The notes beneath the pieces are model-generated. The model was given only the letters and a program-made list of their open reading frames with translations, did not search any database and had not been told where the DNA came from. The position numbers were made by a program, and so were the translations under genes. Positions 7,303 to 15,555 of a stretch of DNA of 15,782 bases are shown in pieces. Positions within the stretch are counted from its first letter, which is position 1. Each line of letters starts with the position of its first letter. Source of the DNA: an uncultured Pseudomonadota bacterium (GTDB lineage: Bacteria; Pseudomonadota; Alphaproteobacteria; RF32; CAG-239); NCBI GenBank assembly GCA_902796625.1, contig CADBPX010000048.1, positions 1 to 15,782 on the forward strand, read 5' to 3'.

Positions 7303-8354
7303 TAAAACAGCCCGCTAAACCAACCTTTTAAACCGCTAGGCTTACTTATTGTTCTTATCGTTACATTAACTTTTTGTTTTTTCCGCCATTCCCACGGACG
7401 ATAAAAGCGACCGCGCCACAACCCGCGACGAGCATATTTGGCTTGTCTTTCATAAGGAGCATAAACATTCGTACGCGGCGTATACGCCAAGGCCCAGCCG
7501 GCATTAACGACAGCAGCAGCCACATCATATTTACCATTATCGGCAAAGCATACTCCGGTGACATGACCACGAATAATTCTGGTAAGCAAATGGCAACGCA
7601 ATATGCGTCCGCTAATCCAATCCTCAAGCCAATTCAAAGACTTTATACCACATTTGTATTGCGACCCGTTTTGGTCGGCACACAACTGTTGCGGATCCGG
7701 AGCATCAATACCATACATATGAATATACAGACCTTCCATTTGCACAACACTACCGGTAGCAACACTAACATATCCTTCAACAAACGGATACTCCGTCGGA
7801 TTTAAATTTGTTTCTGGGTTTTCTTCTTCTGCCTCTCCGAAAAATGACTTTATTTTTCCCATTATACCGGAAGAAGAATCTGATGACGAAGGTGTGATCT
7901 GATTTTGCGGAGTTTCAACCGCCGGCGGCAACGGCAACCCGTTTGCTCCATGATTAGTATTCGCTTCAGGACTTACTTTATCGGCATTTGTCTCATCAAT
8001 TTTTATATTCTCGGGCTGATTTTCCTCTACATCTTCGGCAGTCGCAATATCTTCAGCACCAATTTCCTCAATGGCGCTATCGTTATGCTGTATCGGTTTA
8101 ACTTGACCACCGCCGATAAAGCCTAAACAATACAAAATATAAACAATCAACGAACCTATGATCAAAAATGCCGGAAGAAATTCCATACCCTGCCACATCA
8201 CTTTAGCAACGGCATATAATATTATCATTGAAAATATAATAACAATAAATCCCAAACCCTGAAACAGCGTACTGTCACTTTGAACACATATGCCCCCGAA
8301 ATACATTGTTCCCATAAAGCATACAACCAATAAAAATTTCTTCCAAAAAAGCAT
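7302..8354 (-). CDS. Membrane-anchored thermonuclease (SNase)-like domain protein
   Basis: This 350-residue protein has three parts. Residues 5-82 hold about three hydrophobic helices (6-24, 33-52, 59-80). Residues about 85-185 are a Glu/Pro/Ser/Asn-rich linker. Residues about 190-325 resemble the staphylococcal nuclease OB-fold, with the core GIDAPDPQ (215-222), RGHVTGVCFADNGKYDVAAAVV (starting at 262) and NAGWALAY (284-291), the last being the typical helix. Lined up with staphylococcal nuclease, Asp217 matches Asp40 and Arg262 matches Arg87, but the position of Arg35 is His212 and that of Glu43 is Asp220, so activity may be altered or lost. Cys225 and Cys235 flank an insert and could form a disulphide. 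AGGAAAG at 8359-8365 serves as ribosome site. It is the first gene of the seven-gene operon, 59 bases after batD. The substrate is unknown. Confidence 0.78.
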   Translation of the reverse strand: MLFWKKFLLVVCFMGTMYFGGICVQSDSTLFQGLGFIVIIFSMIILYAVAKVMWQGMEFLPAFLIIGSLIVYILYCLGFIGGGQVKPIQHNDSAIEEIGAEDIATAEDVEENQPENIKIDETNADKVSPEANTNHGANGLPLPPAVETPQNQITPSSSDSSSGIMGKIKSFFGEAEEENPETNLNPTEYPFVEGYVSVATGSVVQMEGLYIHMYGIDAPDPQQLCADQNGSQYKCGIKSLNWLEDWISGRILRCHLLTRIIRGHVTGVCFADNGKYDVAAAVVNAGWALAYTPRTNVYAPYERQAKYARRGLWRGRFYRPWEWRKKQKVNVTIRTISKPSGLKGWFSGLF

Positions 8355-8413
8355 TTTTCTTTCCTATTCTAAATTTATGCTTTACTAGAACATATTTTTT
8401 TGCCATTTGCAAG

Positions 8414-10174
8414 TTATTTATACAAATCCGGCAAAGGGTCTGCAATCTTTTTCTTCACTCGCGGCTGTTTGTATTTCTTAAGTATAGAAAGCATTAATTT
8501 ACCGTCAACTTTTACGTTGGCATTGTTATACAGTCGATTATTAAGATTTTGAATTTGTTCAGAAAACTCTTTATTTTGCAATAAATCATCTAAATCGGTC
8601 AAATTATTTATTTTACTTTCAGAAAATATTTCTCTTCCTCCTTGTATCAAACTGTCGCGCAACGCCTTTATATCATTTTCTTTTAGAGCGACAATAACTG
8701 CTTTTTGCCAATCATTAACGTTATGCTCGCCTTGAGCTGACTTTTCCTTGCGGCGGAACAAGGCAAAACTAATACCTATTCCAGCTAAAAATGCCAACAC
8801 TATCCATAGCCAGTGATAGCCGCGGTTAACAGTTGAAGGTGATTGAATTTCTGATGGCGCAGCCGCCGTTTGAGGTTCTGTTTGCTCTGAATAATCACCG
8901 GTAATATCTGCACTTTGCACGGTTACAGTTTCTGCCGGAACAACGGCTGTTTCAATAGTTTGCGTTTCCACATTAAACCACGGTACTCTAATTTCCGGAA
9001 TAACCTGTTGACCGCTTTTTTGCGGAATATAAACAATGCGGGTCAACGATCTGGAAGTAACTTTGCCATTATCTATAATACTGTCAACTTCAGGTTTTTC
9101 CGGATATTGCTTAATATCGGGCGAAGAAATTAATGCTAATTCCGGAAGCTGTGTATCAGCTACGCCTTCGGCTGTCAAAAGAACTTCCCGCGTCACGGTT
9201 TCCCCCACCTTATACACCGGATTGGTTTCGCTCCAACGCGCCGCCAAACCGACTGCTCCGGAAGGAAGCCACCAGTTATTTCCATAACCTTCGGCAAGCG
9301 GCTTAACATCGATTTCTATCGGTTTTGATTGTAATACAACCGGTTGTCGAGTGCCGAACATGGCACCCAAGTTAAAATCAAAGATTTGCAGCAATCCTCC
9401 TAACGTCAGCTCCTCACTGTCGTTTTGCGGTGAATTAACTGACATATAGAACCCTTCAATGCGCAGAGGCGGAATAGTAAGTAAACCGCTCTTTTGCGGG
9501 AAAAACGCATAATAAAACTTTATTTCACGTAAACCACGGCCGTTATTATTCACAGTCGGCTGCTTCAACATTTTAACAATCCAATCATCACCGACATTGA
9601 TTAGCGGCTCACTGGTAAGTTCTAATCCGCGGGGATCGCGAATTGTTAAAACTACATTGACTTCTTGCTGAACATATGGTTTTTTAGTATCAACCTGAAC
9701 ATCAATCGCAAAATCTGTATTGCCAGAAGTATTATCAAGGTCTTCATCGGCAGGTGCCAAAGCATTATTACTCACCGTTGCGCCGGAAATTGACATATTA
9801 TTCGACACCGAATTGGCGGATACGGTTATTTCTATCGGTTGAGTCGAATAATTACCGGCTTTTACGGCTGGTATAACAATCTTACCGGTTCTTTTCGGTA
9901 ATAATTTTAAGCGCCAAGTCCGATTAACACTTCCCTTACCGTTAATAAAACTTGACTGCACCGAACTTGAGGTTGAAGAAATTGTAAAATCATTATCTAA
10001 CTCACTAAAATCCGGACGTAGTGCATATCCGTCGTCACCCTCATAAGACACGGTATAATCAAACGGCTCGAAGAAATTTACCGACGTATTTTTTACCTGT
10101 GCCGTTAAATCACCGGCATAACAGTTAGTTATCAAGAAAAATACTCCGAAAAAAACACCTGTAAATTTATACAT
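8414..10174 (-). CDS. batD: BatD, aerotolerance operon membrane protein
   Basis: This 586-residue protein has an N-terminal signal peptide (hydrophobic 5-18, probable cleavage after NCYA at 20), a long periplasmic region of beta-rich repeats (about 21-420) and a single membrane helix at 453-473 followed by RRKEK, placing roughly 110 C-terminal residues in the cytoplasm. The opening region LTAQVKNTSVNFFEPFDYTV and repeated phrases such as LLPKRTGKIVIPAV and YIPQKSGQQVIPEI are typical of BatD (oxygen tolerance) proteins. Bat proteins are thought to form a complex supporting survival under oxidative or envelope stress; the biochemical role is not established. Ribosome site AGAGGA (10179-10184) overlaps the batBC stop. 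It is the last gene of the Bat operon. Confidence 0.92.
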   Translation of the reverse strand: MYKFTGVFFGVFFLITNCYAGDLTAQVKNTSVNFFEPFDYTVSYEGDDGYALRPDFSELDNDFTISSTSSSVQSSFINGKGSVNRTWRLKLLPKRTGKIVIPAVKAGNYSTQPIEITVSANSVSNNMSISGATVSNNALAPADEDLDNTSGNTDFAIDVQVDTKKPYVQQEVNVVLTIRDPRGLELTSEPLINVGDDWIVKMLKQPTVNNNGRGLREIKFYYAFFPQKSGLLTIPPLRIEGFYMSVNSPQNDSEELTLGGLLQIFDFNLGAMFGTRQPVVLQSKPIEIDVKPLAEGYGNNWWLPSGAVGLAARWSETNPVYKVGETVTREVLLTAEGVADTQLPELALISSPDIKQYPEKPEVDSIIDNGKVTSRSLTRIVYIPQKSGQQVIPEIRVPWFNVETQTIETAVVPAETVTVQSADITGDYSEQTEPQTAAAPSEIQSPSTVNRGYHWLWIVLAFLAGIGISFALFRRKEKSAQGEHNVNDWQKAVIVALKENDIKALRDSLIQGGREIFSESKINNLTDLDDLLQNKEFSEQIQNLNNRLYNNANVKVDGKLMLSILKKYKQPRVKKKIADPLPDLYK

Positions 10175-10182
10175 TTTTTCCT

Positions 10183-12030
10183 CTAATCTTTATATCTGTG
10201 TTTATTATATTCTTTAGCAATAAATGCCCTGAGCAAACCGCCTTTATCTTCAGGTATTTCACGAAAACGCTGAATACGGGCGCGAATTTTCTCCTTTTCG
10301 TCAGGTGATAAATCTTCATCTTCGCCGATTTTTACGGCTTGAGCCTCTTGCTCTTCGCCCTTATCACCTTCAACTTGTTGCTGATCTTGTTGTTTCTGCT
10401 GTTGATCTTGTTGCTGTTCCTGTTGCTGATCTTGCTGCTGATCTTGTTGCTGTTCCTGTTGCTGTTCTTGCTGCTGATCTTGCTGCTGTTCCTGCTGTTG
10501 ATCCTGCTGCTGTTCCTGCTGTTGATTCTGTTGCTGATCCTGTTGTTGTTCCTGTTGCTGTTCCTGTTGCTGTTCCTGTTGTTGTTCCTGTTGCTGTTCC
10601 TGTTGTTGTTCCTGCTGTTGATTCTGTTGCTGATCCTGTTGTTGTTCCTGCTGCTGTTCCTGTTGCTGATCCTGTTGCTGTTCCTGCTGTTGATTCTGTT
10701 GCTGATCCTGTTGTTGTTCCTGTTGCTGTTCCTGTTGCTGATCTTGATGCTGATTCTGTTGCTGTTCCTGTATTTTCTTTAAATATTCCAGATTATATTC
10801 GGCATCGCTGAATTTCGGATCATGGCGCAAAACCTCCTCATACTTAGCAATCGCTTCCGTAATTTTTCCGCTCTTGGCCAAAGCATTGCCTTGATTATAA
10901 AGAGAATCCAAATCATCTTTCTGCGAAAACGCCTTCAATGCACCTTGATAATCACCATTTTTATACAATGCCGCTCCTTGCCACGGTAAAATTGTAAATT
11001 TTGCCGCTGCCTGTGCATAATCATGAGCCTTAAAATCACGCATAGCCTCCTGATTTTGGTTCAAAAACCAACCGGCATTACAAGGAAATGTCCATAACCA
11101 TAACACCAAAATAAAAACTACACCGCGGCGGAAAAAATATAATAACAGCAACGCCGGCAACCAAAATAAATAATAGCCCATATCTAACCACGTTACCTGT
11201 TTATTTGCGCTTTTTTGAAACTCTTGCATATATAAATTATTTATTTGTTTAATAAGCCGGCTAAGTTGTTGATTATACATCATATACATACCTCCGCCAT
11301 TTTCCGCAATCAGCCTTAACTTATCATTTTTTTGCGGACTTATATTAATCACATTAACCTTATACCCTTGATTATAAACATTTTTAGCCATTGATAAGGC
11401 TTGATCAAATTTTTCACCGACATCAGAAGATAACACAATAATATTGCCGTTGTCATAACCGGCTTGTTGCATACTTTCCACACTAAGTTGCAGAGCCCGA
11501 TCCAATCTGTCACCATTTTCCGGCATAATTCCGCTATCGATTGCCGGAAGCAAATTATCCAGCAATGCACTATCTTCCGTCAACGGCAAAATAACAAACG
11601 GTTCTCGGCTATAAACTAATAAGCCGACCTCAGCATTCTGCGTTTCTTGCAATAAGTCATGAATTATATATTTAGCGCGATCCAAACGGGTTGGCGCCAA
11701 ATCTTTTTGTGCCATATCCGACGATAAATTAAGTACAAAAAACAATGGGTTTTTCATGTTTAATGCGGCATTATCAACTTTAAGCCAAGTCGGACCGGCC
11801 AATGATATAATTGTCAACAAACTGAATAATATTCCCCAAATAAAAGTCTTTTTTCTAGCACCATCTTTGCCTTTAATCAGTAAAAAATTCAGTAAATGCT
11901 CATCACAAACTCCGGCCCAAGATGTTTGCATCTTTTTGCTGTTACGCAAAATCCAAATAAGCGTGACCGGAATAAACAAGGCCAACAGCCAATAAGGACG
12001 AATAAAATGAAAATCCTGCAACCACAACAT
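10183..12030 (-). CDS. BatB-BatC fusion: VWA domain, TPRs and Q-rich repeat tract
   Basis: The 615 residues fall into five parts. Two membrane helices lie at about 12-28 and 63-80. A VWA domain at about 95-265 is BatB-like. A further helix (284-300), the pair RR (301-302) and a signal-peptide-like helix (303-319) lead into two or three TPRs (about 322-417) that correspond to BatC. Residues 421-552 are a near-perfect QxQQ repeat with x mainly Glu, Asp or Asn. The C-terminus has the family-type motif REIPEDKGGLLRAFI (590-604). The VWA metal site is degraded: NLSSD (101-105) stands where family members have DxSxS. Predicted topology puts the VWA domain, TPRs and Q-tract in the periplasm. batA ends 1 base before this start, which has AGAAGAG-like purines upstream; batD follows after 8 bases. 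Confidence 0.9.
   Translation of the reverse strand: MLWLQDFHFIRPYWLLALFIPVTLIWILRNSKKMQTSWAGVCDEHLLNFLLIKGKDGARKKTFIWGILFSLLTIISLAGPTWLKVDNAALNMKNPLFFVLNLSSDMAQKDLAPTRLDRAKYIIHDLLQETQNAEVGLLVYSREPFVILPLTEDSALLDNLLPAIDSGIMPENGDRLDRALQLSVESMQQAGYDNGNIIVLSSDVGEKFDQALSMAKNVYNQGYKVNVINISPQKNDKLRLIAENGGGMYMMYNQQLSRLIKQINNLYMQEFQKSANKQVTWLDMGYYLFWLPALLLLYFFRRGVVFILVLWLWTFPCNAGWFLNQNQEAMRDFKAHDYAQAAAKFTILPWQGAALYKNGDYQGALKAFSQKDDLDSLYNQGNALAKSGKITEAIAKYEEVLRHDPKFSDAEYNLEYLKKIQEQQQNQHQDQQQEQQQEQQQDQQQNQQQEQQQDQQQEQQQEQQQDQQQNQQQEQQQEQQQEQQQEQQQEQQQEQQQDQQQNQQQEQQQDQQQEQQQDQQQEQQQEQQQDQQQDQQQEQQQDQQQKQQDQQQVEGDKGEEQEAQAVKIGEDEDLSPDEKEKIRARIQRFREIPEDKGGLLRAFIAKEYNKHRYKD
10375..10770 (-). repeat. 12-bp coding minisatellite (about 32 units) in batBC
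   Basis: About 396 bases consist of a degenerate 12-bp unit, CAG/CAA codons with one GAA, GAT, AAT or similar codon per four, reading QxQQ. Thirty-one consecutive units keep exact 4-residue phase (residues 421-544), then the phase slips at QKQQ-DQQQ before VEGDKG. The fourth-residue order contains repeated blocks (for example D-N-E-D-E recurs), suggesting growth by unequal exchange or slippage. CAG and CAA are mixed, so it is not a pure triplet run. Confidence 0.95.
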
Positions 12031-12031
12031 G

Positions 12032-13036
12032 TTAAACTCTTCTCTTCATCAACAAGATTAAAATTATAAACAACACTAATACTGCCGTAACCGGAATATA
12101 GAACAAATCTTTAGTTTCACGAATTACCCGCCCCTCATGCTCTTGCGGCTCCAATTTATCAATTTCATCATAAATGCGCGACAAAGAGCGCACATCCTTA
12201 GCACGAAAATAATTTCCCCGTGTCGCTTGAGCTAATTTTTTCAAACTGTTTTCATCTAATCCACTATTAACCGGCACAGAAAGTAACCCGCCGAAAAAAG
12301 CCCGAGAATCACTGCTCACTCCAATCGTATAAACCTTAACTTTTTCCTGTTGAGCTAAATCAACGGCCTGTAACAGTGATAAATAACCGTCATTATTTTC
12401 GCCGTCAGTTAATAAAATTATCACTTTATTTTCTTTATCATCGCCGTTTTCACGCATATTTTTCACTGCAACGCCGACAGCATCGCCAATTGATGTCGAA
12501 TCACCCGCCATACCCGCATCGGTTGACCATAATATTTTTTTCAGAGCCTCCCGATCATAAGTCAGCGGCACTTGCAAATATGCTCTTGTTCCGAACAAAA
12601 CCAAACCTATGCGATCTTCCGTGCGTTTATCGGCAAATTGCGATACCACATTTTTTACTGCAGTCAAGCGGTCAAAAACATGATTATTATAGGTAAAATC
12701 GCGTTCCAACATTGATGTGGAAATATCAACCACCAACAAAATATCTCTTCCTTCATTGCGCACGCGGTGAGGTTCGCCAACCCACTGCGGACGGCACAGT
12801 GCAATCACGGCTAAAATCCATATTAAACTCAACAGCAATATTTGAAAAGATCGCAAAACATTTGTCGGTATCCGCAAATATTTTTGAGTCGTCATTGTTT
12901 TAATTTTGATAATATCCCGTACAAAAGGAACTTTCAGAGCATCTCCGCATATTTTTTGGGCTATCGGAGGAAAACTCAGAACCAGAAGCGGCAAAAAAAG
13001 TAAAAATAAAGCCCATGGACATGAAAATTCTATCAT
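12032..13036 (-). CDS. batA: BatA, VWA-domain membrane protein
   Basis: This protein is 334 residues long when started at 13036. That start is chosen because GGGAG (13044-13048) lies 7 bases upstream and its ATG overlaps the preceding stop as ATGA; a longer reading from 13072 adds 12 residues but has no visible ribosome site. Two helices at about 6-24 and 62-81 precede a VWA domain (about 97-290) with an intact metal site: DISTS (104-108), Thr181 in DSTSIGDA and Asp211 in LLTDGEN. A C-terminal helix (about 312-330) anchors the end, followed by KRRV. This layout is that of BatA, with the VWA domain in the periplasm between helices. It probably associates with BatBC and BatD, encoded directly downstream. 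The contrast with the degraded site in the neighbouring BatB domain is notable. Confidence 0.93.
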   Translation of the reverse strand: MIEFSCPWALFLLFLPLLVLSFPPIAQKICGDALKVPFVRDIIKIKTMTTQKYLRIPTNVLRSFQILLLSLIWILAVIALCRPQWVGEPHRVRNEGRDILLVVDISTSMLERDFTYNNHVFDRLTAVKNVVSQFADKRTEDRIGLVLFGTRAYLQVPLTYDREALKKILWSTDAGMAGDSTSIGDAVGVAVKNMRENGDDKENKVIILLTDGENNDGYLSLLQAVDLAQQEKVKVYTIGVSSDSRAFFGGLLSVPVNSGLDENSLKKLAQATRGNYFRAKDVRSLSRIYDEIDKLEPQEHEGRVIRETKDLFYIPVTAVLVLFIILILLMKRRV

Positions 13037-13485
13037 AAATTTTCTCCCGTCCACTGATAGCAAAACTGCCATAACTTGGCAATGTCTTCGGGAGCATATA
13101 CGGTACTCTCGGCGGGAACAAACGGGGCATTTTGTAGCAGTTGTGCCGTTTTTTCATCAATTTTATGTTTGGATTTACTGTTTAAGAAATTAATCCAATC
13201 CGAACCGGTCAGAGCTACGGCCTGCGGATATTGACGAATGCAAATTCGGCGAAAAATTTCAGAAATTTTTACGGCCGTAGCCAAGCTGTTATCATTATAC
13301 AAGCGCTTAAGCATATGGCGCACATATATTTTAGTGCTCTTTTCATAACTCCATTTGAGCAATCTTAAAGCCAAATAACCGACAACAATTGCTGTCAGCA
13401 AAAGCCACCATCCCTTAGCTAACGGCAACACTGAGATTGGGTCATCAGGTAAATGAATATCTCTTAGTCCCGGCAAATTATCCAT
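13033..13485 (-). CDS. DUF4381 domain protein of the Bat operon
   Basis: This 150-residue protein opens with LRDIHLPDDPISVLPLAKGWW (residues 7-27), the typical start of DUF4381 proteins, then one membrane helix at about 27-43 and a soluble, mostly cytoplasmic helical domain. DUF4381 proteins are found in MoxR/DUF58/Bat operons, between the DUF58 and batA genes; their function is not known. Ribosome site AGGCGG (13491-13496) is well placed for the ATG at 13485. The stop codon overlaps the batA start by 4 bases. It is the first gene of this operon; upstream is an M23 peptidase gene rather than the expected DUF58 and MoxR genes. Confidence 0.85.
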   Translation of the reverse strand: MDNLPGLRDIHLPDDPISVLPLAKGWWLLLTAIVVGYLALRLLKWSYEKSTKIYVRHMLKRLYNDNSLATAVKISEIFRRICIRQYPQAVALTGSDWINFLNSKSKHKIDEKTAQLLQNAPFVPAESTVYAPEDIAKLWQFCYQWTGENL

Positions 13486-13507
13486 ATTTCCGCCTTTCGT
13501 TGCTCAT

Positions 13508-13536
13508 AATTTAGGAATATTTATTAAAAATATCAA
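13508..13536 (-). promoter_or_regulatory. Promoter of the Bat operon
   Basis: On the minus strand TTGATA (13536-13531) and TAAATT (13513-13508) are exactly 17 bases apart. The start would fall near 13501, about 16 bases before the DUF4381 ATG, with AGGCGG between. It lies wholly in the 77-base gap after the M23 gene, which has no strong terminator, so read-through from that gene is also possible. Confidence 0.55.
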
Positions 13537-13562
13537 GTATATTTACGCTTATTACAACAACT

Positions 13563-15470
13563 TTAACGCCGCACGGCACGTCTTTGCGCATAAGACGGAC
13601 GTTTCTTTCCTGGCATAACGGCTTTATGCTTATTGGTTAAACTTGCCGAAAGGTAAGATTGCCGAGCCTTAACTGCGGAAATACGGGTCGGATAAACGGT
13701 TTTTCCTTTATAATTAACAACTTTATCAGCATCATTACTTTCTGGGCTTTCTGCTACGACAGTCTTTTCGTTAGGCTGATTATCTTCCTTTTCCGCTGTT
13801 TCTGCGTGTGAACTATTCTCTTCAGCTTTTTCCGTTGTCGGCATTGGTGCCGGCTTGGTATTTTCGTCATTTGTGTTGCCTACGGTTTGAGATTTGTCAT
13901 CTGCCTTTTTCTGTTCCGGAGTTGTAGAAGATACAGAATCAGCTTGCGCTGTTACGGCCGGCTGTGTAAGCGCCGGAGCAGATTTAACCTCTTGTTTTTT
14001 GATTTTCTCATATGCCGCATCAATATTGCGCATAGTGCGCTTAAATTCATTAAGCTGTCCGCCGGTTAAATCATTACCGGTTGCCACTTGAGCCTTAAGC
14101 GGATTAATTCGCTGGCCGTGGCGCAAAATTTCAAAATGCAAGTGCGGACCGGTTGAACGTCCGGTACTGCCAACATAGCCGATAACCTGCCCCTTGCGAA
14201 CACGAACTCCCGGACGAATTCCACGAGCAAATCCCTGCATATGACCATATGCCGTTTCATACGTTGAATTATGGCGAATCTTAACAAAATTACCGTAACC
14301 GCCGACATAACGTGCCATTTCAACCACGCCGTTGCCGCTGGCAAAAATTGCTGTTCCACGCGGAGCGGCATAATCAACGCCGGAGTGGAATTTTACGGTT
14401 TTAAGAATCGGATGGCGACGATAACCGAACAGCGAAGAAACGCGAGCATTACGAGCCGCCAAAGGTTTTTTATCCAATCCGGTTTTCTTAGCCTGACCTT
14501 TTGCATCATAAAAGGCATTTTTGAAGCGGTATTGTTTATAAGTATTTTTTCCGCTGGTAAACGAGGCATACAGCAAATTTCCAACCTTGACGACATCGCC
14601 GTTAGCTGCTTTACTGACTTCGTACTTAACTTCGAAAGTATCACCTTTTTTAGCCTGTCGGTTTAAGTTGATGATATGAGAAAAAACATTAACAATTTCG
14701 CCATGAAATTTACGCGGAACACCGGCATTGGCCATTGAAACACCGACAGCACCGGTTACTTTACCCTTAACCACCTTAATATCGCGGGCAAATTTTTCCT
14801 GTTCGACCTGAGTTTCAAAGCGATCGTATTCATTGGTTCGTAAAATATAGCGGGTACCACGTTCCGGCTCAACCGACAAACTATCAATTTTTTCCATTGT
14901 ATGTGACTGCAAGTTATAGGTTGCAACCAAAAGGAAATATTGGCCGACCTGTAACCTTCTGACATCATATATTTTGCGCAACGCATTATAGGCTTCCGTA
15001 GCTCCTTTGGTATCCATTCCCATACGGTTCAAAATTTTAATAAATGTATCACCGCTTTCGACCATAACAACATGACGTTCTTTGCGATATATACCGTCTA
15101 AAGAGCCATATTGCTCCCGATGTTTAGGTTTAGGTTCTCCCGGCATAACAACCTCAGCAACTCCGTCATGGGTAACTACAAATTTATCTATCAGTAGCTG
15201 ATTATCACTAAGCAAAGGAATGTTTTGTATTTCAGTAAAGGCATCTTCAAAAGGATTATCCTGTTGAGAATCGCTGAAAACAGGGATTAAAACATCAGAT
15301 GTATAATCGTAATTATCTGCAACTTCTTCATCAGGTTGCTGAGGGCTGACAGTTTTATGAAGTAAAGAAATAAATAATGCGCACGTTACGGCAAAGGCAT
15401 AACCTGCTAATAAAAAAGTTTCTATCCGGCGCCTACGCACCTTTTTCCTCAAGTTTTTAAAACCTGTCAT
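13563..15470 (-). CDS. Membrane-anchored M23 peptidoglycan endopeptidase
   Basis: This 635-residue protein has a basic N-terminus (KNLRKKVRRRR) and one membrane helix (about 19-37); the rest should be periplasmic. Residues about 132-185 form a LysM/OapA-like segment (VESGDTFIKILNRMG), 205-315 a Csd3/MepM-type second domain, and 340-460 the M23 metallopeptidase fold. The zinc ligands are visible as His362 and Asp366 in HSGVD and His445 in HLHFE; His410 (YGHM) and His443 complete the active site, preceded by SSLFGYRRHPI. Such enzymes cut peptide cross-links in murein during growth or division. Residues about 485-635 are a Lys/Glu/Ala/Pro-rich tail ending in basic residues, longer than usual. 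The start at 15470 has AGGG 7 bases upstream, a weak site. It appears to be a single-gene transcript. Substrate bond specificity is not visible. Confidence 0.93.
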   Translation of the reverse strand: MTGFKNLRKKVRRRRIETFLLAGYAFAVTCALFISLLHKTVSPQQPDEEVADNYDYTSDVLIPVFSDSQQDNPFEDAFTEIQNIPLLSDNQLLIDKFVVTHDGVAEVVMPGEPKPKHREQYGSLDGIYRKERHVVMVESGDTFIKILNRMGMDTKGATEAYNALRKIYDVRRLQVGQYFLLVATYNLQSHTMEKIDSLSVEPERGTRYILRTNEYDRFETQVEQEKFARDIKVVKGKVTGAVGVSMANAGVPRKFHGEIVNVFSHIINLNRQAKKGDTFEVKYEVSKAANGDVVKVGNLLYASFTSGKNTYKQYRFKNAFYDAKGQAKKTGLDKKPLAARNARVSSLFGYRRHPILKTVKFHSGVDYAAPRGTAIFASGNGVVEMARYVGGYGNFVKIRHNSTYETAYGHMQGFARGIRPGVRVRKGQVIGYVGSTGRSTGPHLHFEILRHGQRINPLKAQVATGNDLTGGQLNEFKRTMRNIDAAYEKIKKQEVKSAPALTQPAVTAQADSVSSTTPEQKKADDKSQTVGNTNDENTKPAPMPTTEKAEENSSHAETAEKEDNQPNEKTVVAESPESNDADKVVNYKGKTVYPTRISAVKARQSYLSASLTNKHKAVMPGKKRPSYAQRRAVRR

Positions 15471-15555
15471 TTTCCAACCCTAAGTGTTGCTGATGATGCA
15501 ATATTTTGTTTTTTTATGCAAGCAGATAATAAAGTTATACCGATGTTAATCCACA

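Noticed and set aside
8355..8413. Promoter or terminator in the 59-base gap between batD and the SNase-like gene
   Set aside because: TAGAAT at 8366-8371 is too close to the ribosome site to serve as a -10, TTGCAA/TAGTAA has 19-base spacing, and the short TTGC/GCAA hairpin is followed by A rather than T on the minus strand. Read-through from the Bat operon remains possible.
10305..10811. Two overlapping plus-strand open frames rich in Leu/Phe or Val/Ala/Pro/Asp opposite batBC
   Set aside because: They are antisense readings of the 12-bp Q-tract repeat; because the unit is a multiple of 3 and lacks stop triplets in those frames, they stay open automatically. No ribosome site or family match.
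13037..13072. Longer batA N-terminus starting at 13072
   Set aside because: No ribosome site before that ATG, and it would overlap the DUF4381 gene by 40 bases. The ATG at 13036 has GGGAG at good spacing, a 4-base ATGA overlap, and a more typical first helix.
13525..13550. Weak hairpin (AAATAT/ATATTT) after the M23 gene as a terminator
   Set aside because: The stem is entirely A-T and short, and overlaps the better-supported -35 of the Bat promoter.
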